A stretch of DNA of 64,000 nt, from contig CP136890.1 in NCBI GenBank assembly GCA_034359265.1, positions 68,635,501-68,699,500 on the forward strand. The letters run 5' to 3'. The notes under the pieces are model-generated. The model had not been told where the DNA came from and searched no databases. It saw only the letters and a list, made by a program, of their open reading frames with translations. Position 1 is the stretch's first letter. Every line of letters begins with the position of its first letter. The position numbers were made by a program, and so were the translations under genes. Source of the stretch: Canna indica. Taxonomy: Eukaryota; Streptophyta; Magnoliopsida; Zingiberales; Cannaceae. Below are positions 9,701 through 20,400 of the stretch, piece by piece.

Positions 9701-10388
9701 TTATCCTTTGCAAATGAAAAGATACATGATTCTCTATTGCATTGAACTAGCTTAAAAAAAACGTTTTACTGTTGTATGATGCCTACCGTAGGTCCAAATA
9801 TGTATTGATAAAGATGTCTATTTATATATTCATAATCATGAAGAAGAATATAGGATGATATAGGAAGAAGAAGAAGGGAAGAATGAGAAGGGGGGAAGAA
9901 AGTTACCTACAGAGTCGCCCTTGTCGACGCTGCTCACAAAAGAAGGAAGCCCTTGGCGAAGTCTAACGGAAGCAATGCTCCTTTGTAGAAATTAGGTTTT
10001 GTGTTGAAACTGTGATTTCTATTATATTAGATACAAGTATGCCATCGTGTTTTCATTTTTTTGAAACCGCATGACTTGAAACCAACGAAAACAAGTCCAG
10101 ACTATTTTCATTTTCCTTAATAAAATTTGGTCTCATAGAAACTTGTTTTTCTTTTGTTTGGTTTCACAAAAACGTTGAACCAATTATGTGTTTTCGTAAT
10201 CTATTTTGGTTTTGATGAAACCAAAACTACAAAAATGGGCTCAGTTTTGCTAACCAAACAAGCCCGAAGGTGTTGTTTGGTCTTCAGGCTTGTTTGGTTA
10301 GCGAAAACCATTTTCTGGTTTGGTTTCGAAAACTTGGTTTCAGTCTCTAGTTTTCAATTTTCTGAAAATACGTTTGGTTAATGAAAAT
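9701..10388. other. No gene; repeat-like DNA hosting the copia insertion
   Basis: From 10060 on, the sequence is rich in the phrases gaaacc and tttggtt and contains an imperfect palindrome around 10248-10302 (gctaaccaaacaagcc and its complement). It resumes after the copia element at 16301 with similar tttatttggtt sequence, so the copia element landed inside this repeat. No open frame here is convincing. Confidence 0.4.
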
Positions 10389-11325
10389 TGTTAGAAAGAA
10401 AATGGGTCTTCCTGCAAGGATCCAAAAATCCAAACGCCAAAAGAAAAAATATCAAAAAGAATAAATCCAGAAAACACAAAGAACACCAAAATTTACGTGG
10501 TTCGGCCCGACGGGGTACCGGTCCTACTCCATGGGGAGAAGAGGGCAGTGATTTTATTAGGGAGAGGAGGAAAATACGGCCAGTACAAGAGAATCAGAAT
10601 AAAACTAATAACTAAATTGTAAAGAAAAAATATTATCTGAACTCGAATATTTTTCTGCATCGCGGAATCTGGATTCCTTCTTCCTAAAAATAGTGGATGC
10701 GGCATCCTTGATCTTCTTGCTTCTACATGAGACGGTGTGAAGGAGAAGAGAACTGCCGGAAAGGAATCTTACTTGAGAAACGGAGCAGACGTGATGATAT
10801 GGAACTGCATATTAGACCCCCCCCCCTTTATAATTAACATAATCGTAGACGTCCTATAAAAACTTCGTGCAATAATATGAAATATGAGGTATCCGATTTA
10901 AATCACACAGCATGCAACAACATCTTTGACCAAACAAATCGGGTTTTTAACCAAAAAAATTGTAACTGAGGCGGTGGAAAAAATCCACATTGGTGGCTGC
11001 ATTTGCTATTCAAGTTTCGAATTGCATGTGAAAAGGTCAAATTGGCGGGCGTGCAAGGTGGCTGAATTCATTTGCGCCAGGTGCTGCGTACGTTGCACGC
11101 CGCAGCACGTGTAGCGCACGTGGGGTGAGTAGCTCGCGCCAGGCGCGTGCGCTGCACGCACGTGCAGCGCAAGCGCGGGCTTTGCCTAGTAGCTTGGCCC
11201 GCCTGGGCTAGGCCGAGCCCAATGTACAATAGCTATTATTTTTTCTCTTTTTCTTTTCCTTGATCCAGCTTTCAAAAATAGTCCCAAATTGTAATGGATC
11301 GGGTTAAATTCAATCAACCCTCACA
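10389..11325 (-). repeat. 3' LTR of the copia element
   Basis: The plus strand runs from TGTTAGAAAG to ACCCTCACA. It is colinear with the LTR at 15364, including the motif ggggtaccggtcctactcca and the GC-rich gcgtgcgctgcacgc block near 11145. A TATA-like stretch is present near 10827 (minus strand). A run of C at about 10818 is absent from the other LTR. Confidence 0.92.
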
Positions 11326-11720
11326 ATTTCCTCTAATGAGATTTGAGCCCGATGTAGCCTTCCCCTCTTCTCCCAAAAGCCCTGTAGGGCCAACCTGTGT
11401 CTTGAATTAGCCTAACCAAGTTCATGCAGTAATCAAACTTGGTTGTTGGTAGAACTTTTGTTAGCATATCTGCAAGATTATAAGCTGTGTCAATTTTCTG
11501 AAGCTTGATTTCCCTTTTGAAGAATGTCCATGATGAAGTGAAATCTGACATCAATGTGCTTTATCCTTTTATGGTACATCTGGTCTTTTGATAGATGAAT
11601 TGCACTCCGATTGTCGTTGTGTACAACAATGTCCACCTTTTTGGAAGTTAGTTCTTTTAGGAGATTTCCTAGCCAAATTGCCTCTTTAATTGCTTTGTAA
11701 TTGTCATGTATTATGCTTCA
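11326..11720 (-). pseudogene. Copia RNase H C-terminal part
   Basis: The minus-strand frame at 11333-11554 and the upstream sequence encode the end of the RNase H domain: a region resembling the family's HIDVRFHF, then DTAYNLADMLTKVLPTTKFD, a common copia C-terminus. The reading frame changes near 11555-11710, and the HNDNRSAIHL-like part is in another frame. The domain would remove RNA from the RNA-DNA hybrid during cDNA synthesis. Confidence 0.75.
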
Positions 11721-12826
11721 GTGGTAGAGAGGGCAACTATTGGTTGTAGTCCGGCTTTCCAACTTACTATGGTTTCGCCTACAATGAAGATGTAGGCTGT
11801 GATGGATCTCCTCTTATCAAGATCACCGACATAGTCAGAATTTAAATATCCTGCAAAAGACTCATTAGTTCCACCAAAAATAAGACCAATTTTATAAGTA
11901 CCTTGTAGGTAGCGCAAAATCCATTTAACCGTCTCCCAATGTGCTTTTTTCGGATTTACCATGTATCGGCTCACAACACTGACTGCATGTGTTATGTCTA
12001 GGTGGGTACAAATCATGGCGTACATGAGACTACCAACTACGCTTGCATAAGGTACCTGTGACATAACAATTCTTTCTTTTTCATCTTTTGGGTATAGCAA
12101 TTCTGACAATTTGAAGTGAGCAACAAGAGGTGTTTTGATTGATTTTGCTTCTTGCATGCCAAAACGCTCAACCACCTACTTTACATAAGTCTCTTGTGTT
12201 AGGTATAGCTTTCTTTCTTTGCGGTCGCGCTTTATCTTCATACCAAGGATTTTTCTTGCAGCCCAAAGGTCCTTCATGTCAAATTCACCCTTAAGGTGTT
12301 TCTTGAGCCTGTCTATTTCAATAATATCTTTTGCCGCAATAAGCATATCATCAACATAAAGGAGCAGATAAATAATAGAACTAACTGATTTTTTTAAATA
12401 AACACAACTGTCAAAGGATGATCTACTAAAACCAATATCAACCATAAACTGATCAAACCTCTTATACCATTGTCTGGGAGATTGCTTGAGGCCATAGAGT
12501 TACTTCTTTAGGAGGCATACATGATCAACTTTATTTTTCTCTTCAAATCCTTCTGGTTGTGTCATGTATATTTGTTCTTCTAACTCACCGTGTAGGAAAG
12601 CCGTCTTTACGGCTTGTTGTCCTAACTTCAAGTCTTGCATGACTACTAATGCTAGAAGAACACAAATAGAAGTATGTTTAGCCACAGGAGAAAAAATATC
12701 TTTATAGTCAATACCTTCCTTTTGACTGTATCTCTTTGCCACAAGCCGAACTTTATAGATATCGTCTTCTTTGAGTTTGTAGATCCATTTGCGCCCAACA
12801 AGTTTCTTGTGTGGTGGAGGCTTCAT
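11711..12826 (-). pseudogene. Copia reverse transcriptase and RNase H
   Basis: The minus-strand translation gives VGRKWIYKLKEDDIYKVRLV, DYKDIFSPVAKHTSICVLLA, AVKTAFLHGELEEQIYMTQP, the catalytic YVDDMLIA, then RNase H features SDYVGDLDKRRSITAYIF and ALSTTEA. Stops interrupt it near 12500 (in the segment expected to read KSLYGLKQ) and near 12176 (between TYVK and VVERFGM). The domains are otherwise colinear with Ty1/copia pol. It would copy element RNA into DNA. As it stands it cannot yield a full polyprotein. Confidence 0.88.
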
Positions 12827-12847
12827 AAGTTCCCAAGTGTTATTTTT

Positions 12848-13294
12848 CTACAAGGACTTGAGTTCTTCTGCCATAGCTTCATGCCACTTTCTTGAATCTG
12901 TCTGATTTAGGGCTTCTTTATAGGAGGCTGATTCTTCAGTGCACGGTATTTCTTCAGCCACTGCTAGAGAATATGTAGTAACATTTGTATACCTAGGATT
13001 AGGAGGTGATGCTTGCCTAGGTCGGTTGAGGGAGATGGAATAAGGATGCTCCTCCTTGACCCGGTGTGGCTCCTCCTGGATCTGAAGATGTTCTTCAATG
13101 GTCTGTTCTAATGAAGCAATGTCATTGGCTTCTGTGGAAGGTGGTCGAGGGGCAGGTGTAGGGAACCAGAATTCTTGGATAGCAAGATGAGGTGATGTTT
13201 CTTCTTGTGACACTAAGGATGTAGGTTCCTCAGAGTCCTCCTCTTTTTGGTCCTCCTTTTTTATTTTCAAGAGTATCTGTTCATCAAAATTCAC
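12848..13294 (-). pseudogene. Copia integrase C-terminal / linker region
   Basis: This is an open minus-strand frame of 148 codons between integrase and reverse transcriptase. It has the acidic, proline-rich composition usual for that linker (EEPTSLVSQEETSPHLA, RPRQASPPNPRYTN) and ends SASYKEALNQTDSRKWHEAM, the segment that leads into the reverse transcriptase in copia elements. Confidence 0.75.
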
Positions 13295-13432
13295 ATCTCC
13301 ATGGATTTCTGCTTTATAATTATTTATCTACCAAAATTTATAGCTTTTCACTTTACTATGATATCCTAAAAAATATAATTCTTTGACCTAAGTTCTAATT
13401 TTCCTTCATTCACCCTAACATAGACAATGCTC

Positions 13433-14090
13433 CTAAAAAATTTTAAGATGGTCATAAGAAGTTGGCGACCCGGTCCATTTTTCCTCAGGCATCTTGAATT
13501 CAATTGATGAAGACGAAGATCGATTTATCAAGTAGCAAGCAGTGGATGCAGCCTCTGCCCAAAAACTTTTAGAAATGTTATCATTAGGAAGCATACATCT
13601 TATCCTTTCTATGATGGTGCGATTCATCCTTTCTGCTACTCCGTTTTACCGAGGTGTGTGGGGGAACTGTGTGATGTCTTATGATCCCTTCCCTAGAGCA
13701 AAAGTCTTTAAATTCTCCATTGTAAAATTCTAGGCCATTGTCGGTTCGCAGGGTCTGAACATATCTACTGATTTGCTTCTCGATCATTGTCTTCCAAGAC
13801 TAAAATTTAGAGAAGACATCAGATTTATTTTTAATAAAATATGCCTATACCTTCCTGGAGTAATCATCAATAAATGTGAGCATGTATCGAGCTTCTCCTT
13901 GAGATTCAACTGGTGAAGGCCCCCAGATGTTAGAGTGAATATAGTCCAATTTTTCTTTAGCATTGTGTTGCCCTGTGGAGAATGAAACTCTTTTCTGTTT
14001 TTCATAAATGCAATGTTCACATAAATCAAGTTTAGCCAATTTCTACTTTCCAAGTAATCACTGTTCAAGTATTAGCATGCTCCTTTCATT
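13433..14090 (-). pseudogene. Copia integrase
   Basis: The GAG-pre-integrase and zinc-binding part reads CEHCIYEKQKRVSFSTGQHN. It is followed by catalytic-core features: DYIHSNIWGP, FIDDYSRKV, TDNGLEFYNGEF, then WAEAASTACYLINRSSSS. These pieces sit in different frames (13433-13627, 13584-13787, 13784-14068, 13845-14039), so at least two frameshifts are present. Integrase inserts the cDNA into host DNA. This copy is broken. Confidence 0.82.
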
Positions 14091-15340
14091 AATATGTCCT
14101 AATCTCATATGTCATAATTTAGTAAGATCATAATCAGAGTGTTCAGATATTACCATAGATGCACCACTTGTTACCATTGTGCCTTGCAGAATGCAAAGTT
14201 GGTTTATTTTTAGTGCTTTCATTACTGTTAAGGACCCCTTTGTGACTCTGAAAACTCCGTCTTGGTCTGAATACTTGTATCCAAGTGCATTTAGAGAAGA
14301 TAAAAAAATTAAATTTCTTTTAAGATTGGAACGTGTCATACCTGAGTTAGGGTCCTTGTAATGCCATCGTGCATTTTAATTTTTACTGAGCCGATTCCTG
14401 CTACTTGACATGATGAGTCATTTCCCATTAGCACTTCTTTTTCACTAGCATGTTCATATGTGGTAAATAAATCTCGGTGCGGCGTCATATGAAAAGAGCA
14501 ACCTGAATCTAAAATTCATTCATCTTGAGATCTAACATAACAAGCAAAAATAGTAAGTATCTCTACTTTTTTATCCTCATCAGCATAGGATGCTTTCCCA
14601 TTCTAATTTTGTTCCTCATGTTGTCTCCGTTTCAACTTACGGCATTCTGATTTCATGTGTCTCATCTTTTTGCAATAATAGCACTGTATGTTTCTGGACC
14701 TGGATTAGATCTAAACTTACCCTGGCTTTCGCCCTCTAGTGTTTAGAGCTTCTTCATGGTTTCTAGAGGATCCTTTGGTAAGTTGAGAGTCGGCAACCTC
14801 CTTGAACACTAGCATTGTTGTCACTTCATCCAGAGTAATAGCATTCTTACAATAAACTTTCACGAAAATTCTTAAAAGAAACGGGGAGAGTAATTAAAAG
14901 CATAAAAGCCTTAACTTCTTCCTCAAAAGTAACTCTCATATCCTCAAGATCAGCAAGAATATAATAGAAAGTGCTAATATGATTTTTAACAGAAGTGCCA
15001 TCAGTCACGCATAAAAAATATAACTTATGTCTAAGTGTCATCTTACTTGTCAGAGTTTTATCATGATATATTGTAGCAAGGTTTTTTCATACATCTGCAG
15101 TGGTCTTTTCTGATGCGACTTCTCGTAGTGCCTCGTCGCAGATGCTCATGTACAAGGTTGCTTTAGCACTTTCGTCGGCCCGATCATTTTCCCTTTCAGT
15201 GTCTTCTATCTCGTCCCGTCCACGAATAGTATCATGTAGGTTCTCCTCAACCAATATTGCTTTCATCTTCAAAGCTCATAACGAGTAGTTGACGTTATGG
15301 TCTAATTTCTGAATTTCGTATTTTGCCCCTAATATTATGG
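14091..15340 (-). pseudogene. Copia gag and protease
   Basis: The UBN2-type gag is visible at 14847-15290 (TLYMSICDEALREVASEKTT, KLYFLCVTDGTSVKNHISTF, EEEVKAFMLLITLP). A CCHC knuckle near 14680 reads CYYCKKMRHMKSEC. The aspartic protease motif ILDSGCSFHMTPHRD lies near 14495-14515, directly preceded by a TGA (14516-14518) where the family has tryptophan. Protease would cleave the polyprotein. Stops and frame changes make it non-functional. Confidence 0.82.
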
Positions 15341-15346
15341 ATTGTT

Positions 15347-15359
15347 GGCTCTGATACCA
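15347..15359 (-). promoter_or_regulatory. Primer-binding site of the copia element
   Basis: The minus strand reads TGGTATCAGAGCC, four bases after the LTR end. It is complementary to initiator methionine tRNA. Confidence 0.85.
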
Positions 15360-15363
15360 CAAA

Positions 15364-16295
15364 TGTTAGGAAGAAAACGGGTCTTCCTACAATGATCCAA
15401 AAATCCGAACGCCAAAAGCAAAAATACCAAAATGAATAAATTCAGAAAACACAAAGAACATCAAAATATATATGGTTCGATCCGGCGGGGTACCGGTCCT
15501 ACTCCACGGGGATAAGAGAGCACTGATTTTATTAGAGAGGGGAGAAAAACACGACCAGTACAAGAGAATCAGAATAAGACTGATAACTAAACTGTAAATA
15601 AAAAATATTACTTGAACTCAGATATTTTTCTGCACCCCGGAATTTGAATTTCTGCTTCTGCCTGAAAATTATGGATGCGGCGTCCTTGATCTTCTTGCTT
15701 CTGCCTGAGACGGTGTGAAGAAGAAGAGAGCCGTCGGAAAGGAATCTTGCTTGAGAAATGGAGCAGTCAGGATGATATGAAATTGCATATTAGATCCCCT
15801 TTTATAACATAACCGTAGCTGACGTCTTGCAAAAACTTCGTGCAACAATATGAAATCTGAGGCATCTGATTTAAATCACACGGCTTGCAACAACATCTTT
15901 GACCAAACAAATCGGGTGTTTGACCGGAAAAATTGCAATTGAGGCGGTGGAAAATATCCACATTGGCGACTACATTTGCAATTCAAGTTTCGAAGTGCGT
16001 TTTCAAATTGGCGGGCGTGCAAGGTGGCTGAATTCAGCCCGCGCCAGGCGCGTGTAGTGCGAGCGCGGATTGTGCTGGGCTAGGCCTAGTAGCTTGGCCC
16101 GTCCAGGCGCGTGCGCCACGCGTGTGCAGTGCGGGTGCGAGTTGTGCTGGGCTCGGCCTAGTAGCTTGGCCCGCCTGGGCCAGGCTGAGCCAAATGTACA
16201 ACAACTATTTTTTTTTCTTTTTCTTTTCCTTGATCCAGGTTTCAAAAATATGCCCAAATTTTAATGGATTGAGTTAAATTGAATCAACCATCACA
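15364..16295 (-). repeat. 5' LTR of the copia element
   Basis: It runs from TGTTAGGAAG to ACCATCACA on the plus strand and is the transcriptional 5' LTR because gag follows on the minus strand. A TATA-like box (TTATAAAAGGGG on the minus strand, about 15796-15807) is placed as expected for a U3 promoter. Confidence 0.92.
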
Positions 16296-17414
16296 AAAAC
16301 AACATTGATTTTATTTGGTTGAGACAGGTGAATAATTATTTGGTTATAGAAAATACTTATTTATCTACACTATATATATTTATTCGGTTGCCACCCATAT
16401 ATCTTGTACAAATCCTAAAATTATATATAAATATTAATTTGAGTGCAACGGTGCATATGAGTAATTACCTGATGCTTTGTTTCCCATGAATGATTAGTGT
16501 CCATTAACCTGATCTTGATGTCAGCTTTAATGAATAATTTAGACAAGGACTGGATTAAGGACAAGAAGAAACTTTTTCGTTGTGGGTGATTCAAGTTAAT
16601 TTATTTAACCAAAGAGTAAAAGTGCGCAAATTAAAATTGACCATGTTAATTTCGTCAACTTTGTCCCTTGTCTTCTCCCTATGAAGATTTGTTTAGTTGG
16701 GGCGGATCACACTTTTCTTCTTCTCCCTACGAACATGTTTCTTAAATACCAGGCATCTGCCTAGGTTTTCTTGGCTATCAAAATAATAAAAAGATGTATA
16801 CCATGTGCCATTCTTTTTAACTTTAAATTAATATCCTGCTTCTTCTCTGGGCAATAATATGCCTTTTTCTTTTCTGTTAGTTCTTTGACTGCATGGTCAA
16901 TTTTTACTCAACTATAATTTCCGATTAGTTCTTAACTAATATTTTGCTGCATTCCATCCTTAACCTGAGTCTTGAAAAGAAATGATTTTTTTTCATATTC
17001 ATCATTAATCAGTGGTTATTATTTATAAACAATAATCACTGATTAAGACGGGTAAAAAGAAAAAAGGGGATAAGACGGTATAATTTATCATATTCATCCT
17101 TCACAGATAGCATTTGTTATTTTTCTTTCAAAATTGATAAAACAAAGACTAGTTATAATATTGTATATCTTGTTGCCATTCTTGTACATAAATATATCGT
17201 GCACATAAATATGTCGTATGTCAAAATATATATAGATTTGGAAACACAAAATAAGGTAAATTTCAATGGGCGGAAAGAACATGGCTAAGTTAGCATTATG
17301 TTCTTAGCAAGTCAAAATGACTGATCAATCTTTTAGTAAAATAAAAATAACTTTTTTAGTTCATTCGGAAAGAAAATCAGCATCACCGGTTCAACATAGA
17401 CAGCATAAGGGTAT
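16296..17414. other. No gene; 3' flank of the HD-Zip III gene
   Basis: This is AT-rich sequence without convincing open frames. It contains a hairpin at about 17001-17046 (aatcagtggttattatt paired with aataatcactgatt). The region just below 17415 would hold the 3' untranslated region and poly(A) signals of the HD-Zip III gene. AATAAA-like words are too common here to choose one. Confidence 0.4.
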
Positions 17415-20400
17415 TCAAACAAAAGACCAATTTACAAACATGAAGCATAAGCAGTGGGCATTGTTTTCATCGTCAAACACTTTCCAAGCAACTGCTCTCT
17501 CGTAGGAAACAGGCCTACCCATGCCAGAAATACAAAGGCCAGCTTGAAGGCAAATGAAACCCTGCGCATGAAAGAAATTAAATTAGAAGCGAAATTTATC
17601 TACTGGATATCTGAAACCTTAAAAGGCTCTTGTTATTCTTATCCTACACCTAAATAAGTGAAAAAAGTTAGCTAGTGAGAGAGGCCATGAACCTGCTGAG
17701 TTACATGAGGTAACTCTGTGCAAATAGTTTTCCTTCCTTCATCTACAAAAATCTTCTCTAGAGTGATATCCTGCAATGCAACCAGTGTTGTCTCGAGCAT
17801 GTCAAGGCCAGCCTGGTTGGCAAAGGTGAAAACTGGTATTGCCTGCATAAAGATCAGAAAAAACTATTAGCATTCAAGTATATGTACAAATTAAAACAAT
17901 GAGCAGGCACAGATGTCTTATTATACAAGTGGTAGATGGAAGACACTTGATCTAAGACACAAATCCCTTATCCTTTAACTCCAAGAAATCCCTGAAACGT
18001 ATCATGTTGGGCTTTCTCAAGATACCTATATTTTACTTGATAAAATAATTACTATCTTTTATCAGAAAAGGCAGAGAAATTGACATTCAATCTCCCATCT
18101 ATAACTGTGTGAAGTCCATCCTTGTAGTGAAAAGTGGACCATCTATTATACTGTTGCCTTCTCTCTCCCTCCATCTCCTACTATGTTGGTCATTCCATCA
18201 CTGTAAGTTGCCTGCTTTAGTATCAATTTTACACACAGTCCCAAGTGATGGACATGCTCTACAGTCAATGGCAATCTGATGTAGCTACTAGTTTCAAGTT
18301 GACCATAGTAATCCAGCATGAGGACTGTGATTTGCTGTCTGATCAACTTGACCCATATATCTTAACTACTGCTGCCTTAGATTAAAAATGGCAGTCCTAT
18401 ATGCAAGATAGTATCAGATGTGTTCGTGAAAAGAAATGTCTATAACAGCTTTAACCACAAAAACTAGTATGGTAGAAAAGCAGCCCAAAATTTCAAAATG
18501 TAATAAGTTAAAAAACCTATATCAGGAGGTGATCATTGTAGGAAAATATCAGCCAAGAAAATTAAAATGGACAATTGACTTATAAATTCATTGCACTAAG
18601 ATACTTGCAATAGCATAGAAGTTGGAAGCAAAGGGCTTTGCTAACCTTCAGAGAACAGCAAACAATAGCATCTGAGTGATGCCAAAGCATCTTCAGAAGT
18701 GAGTCACTACCTACATTGGAAGGTTTAACAAATTCTATACCTGAATGAGCCCTGCAGAAAGAAGCAAATCACTCATAGAATAGATAAGTTGTGAGAAACT
18801 ATACTTGCAAAAAAAACAACACTTGGAAATGCAACTGAGCAAATTTAGTTACATAGAATACTATTCAAAGTCTCAATTGTTTGGGTGGAACCACACAGAT
18901 TTTGATCAGAACCTCTATGTCTCAGGGTTTCGTGAGTACCAACTTGTATAAACTTGGTAGGGCTGCCAACTGTCTGTAATGGATAGCCCTTGGGGGCTGT
19001 TCCAAAATTACAAAAATGCATTCCAAAAACTATTTTTTTAGAAAAGTGCCATTTTGACCCCCTTTCATAACTTGTAATATTCTTTCTCCTCTCTATTTCC
19101 ATGATTCTATCATAACTACTCAACCCTCTCTATGCTCAAATCTAGTTATTCTAGTTCAATGCTCCTAGGCTTCTAAGTTCTAGCAATGTATCAACAAATT
19201 GTATTCACTACTGATGTATTAAATACTTTATTTAATTCAATCTTAATTAATTTTAAGCCTAAATGGTTAAATCTACTAGTTTTTCAGATTGAATAATTTT
19301 ATGGGAGCAGACCGGACAGTTTGGGCTATTCTAAAGTCTGTTCTGTTGGAACACTTGATGTGCTTTGGAATGAAATGAGCTGTACCAAGTGTTGGTATAG
19401 TCCCTAGACTAGTCGGAGAAGGGACTGCAATGGTCTCCGAACCAAGACTTGAAACCTTGCTCTAAAAGCAATTCAATCACCACTATACCTGTTAGATATA
19501 TTCGCAAAGCTCAATGCCCATATGCATAAGTTCAACTAGAAAAGACATAAGATCAAATATGTTTTTTATTAGCACCATTAAGCTTCTTGCACTAATTGGT
19601 TGGGGAATTGTTGTATATAGGACACAACTTGGTTCAGATGAATGTTTGTGTTAATACATGTGCACACTCATCTCCATGCAGATATATTCAAGAAATACAA
19701 ACAACACTTTTTATGTGTTTCTCATAAAGATGACAAACCTGTAGCTGCAACAAATCCAACGAGCAAGTGTAGCAGCTTCTGGACTTCCAGGTAGTGTTTG
19801 GAGGCCACCATGAGATCCAATGCGCGAAGGTGAGAGAGCTAATGCTAGCCTTTGGACAGAGGTGACGATATTACGAACGTATTGTCGAGCCATGGATGTC
19901 ACATTTTCTTCAAGATGGCTCTCAAAAGCAAATTGAAATGCTATAGTCATCACAGACCTAGTGTTGACACAACTATTAGAATGATCATTAGATACTCGGC
20001 TGCCAGATGAACCAACCTCAAGAGCAGAAGCAAGGTCCAAGGTTCGATTAGGACTGGTAGTGTCCTGCAAAAAGAGCATAGAAAATAAACACAAGGTGTA
20101 AATTCAGCGCTTGTGTAGCAAGTAAGAAAGATTAAAGAAGTCATGTACTAGATAGTTTCAATGTTCTTACCTTTAAGTCAAGAGGAACAATACGAAAACC
20201 TGAAGGCAATAATGGAGCATCATCAGCAAAAGATGCATCAATTGGAGCAAATATAAGCTCAGAACAGCTACCAACAGCATTCTGGTCCATTCCATTGCAG
20301 AGCTGCCAAGTCAAGTTGTTGTCATGAGTATTAATACAAAATAAGTAAATGGGGTTTGATAAACAAAATATGAGAAATATAATTCAAAAGGAAAATAAAT

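Larger units (their letters stand above)
10389..16295 (-). mobile_element. Ty1/copia retrotransposon, full length, inactivated
   Basis: Two LTRs in direct orientation (10389-11325 and 15364-16295) flank gag, protease, integrase, reverse transcriptase and RNase H in Ty1/copia order on the minus strand. The target-site duplication is AAAAT on the left and AAAAC on the right, one mismatch. The primer-binding site lies inside the right (5') LTR, and a purine-rich GAGGAAATT tract lies inside the left (3') LTR. Several stops and frame changes break the polyprotein. The LTRs differ by many substitutions and a few indels, so the insertion is not recent. Confidence 0.92.

Noticed and set aside
10388..10615. 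Open frames within the copia LTR
   Set aside because: They span the LTR boundary and are not conserved in the sister LTR, which has different stops.
17692..17842. Family-position donor at 17692 for exon 17 as the main model
   Set aside because: It gives a one-base frame error with the given sequence, so the in-frame GTAAAC donor at 17705 was used in the gene model and the alternative reported as a finding.
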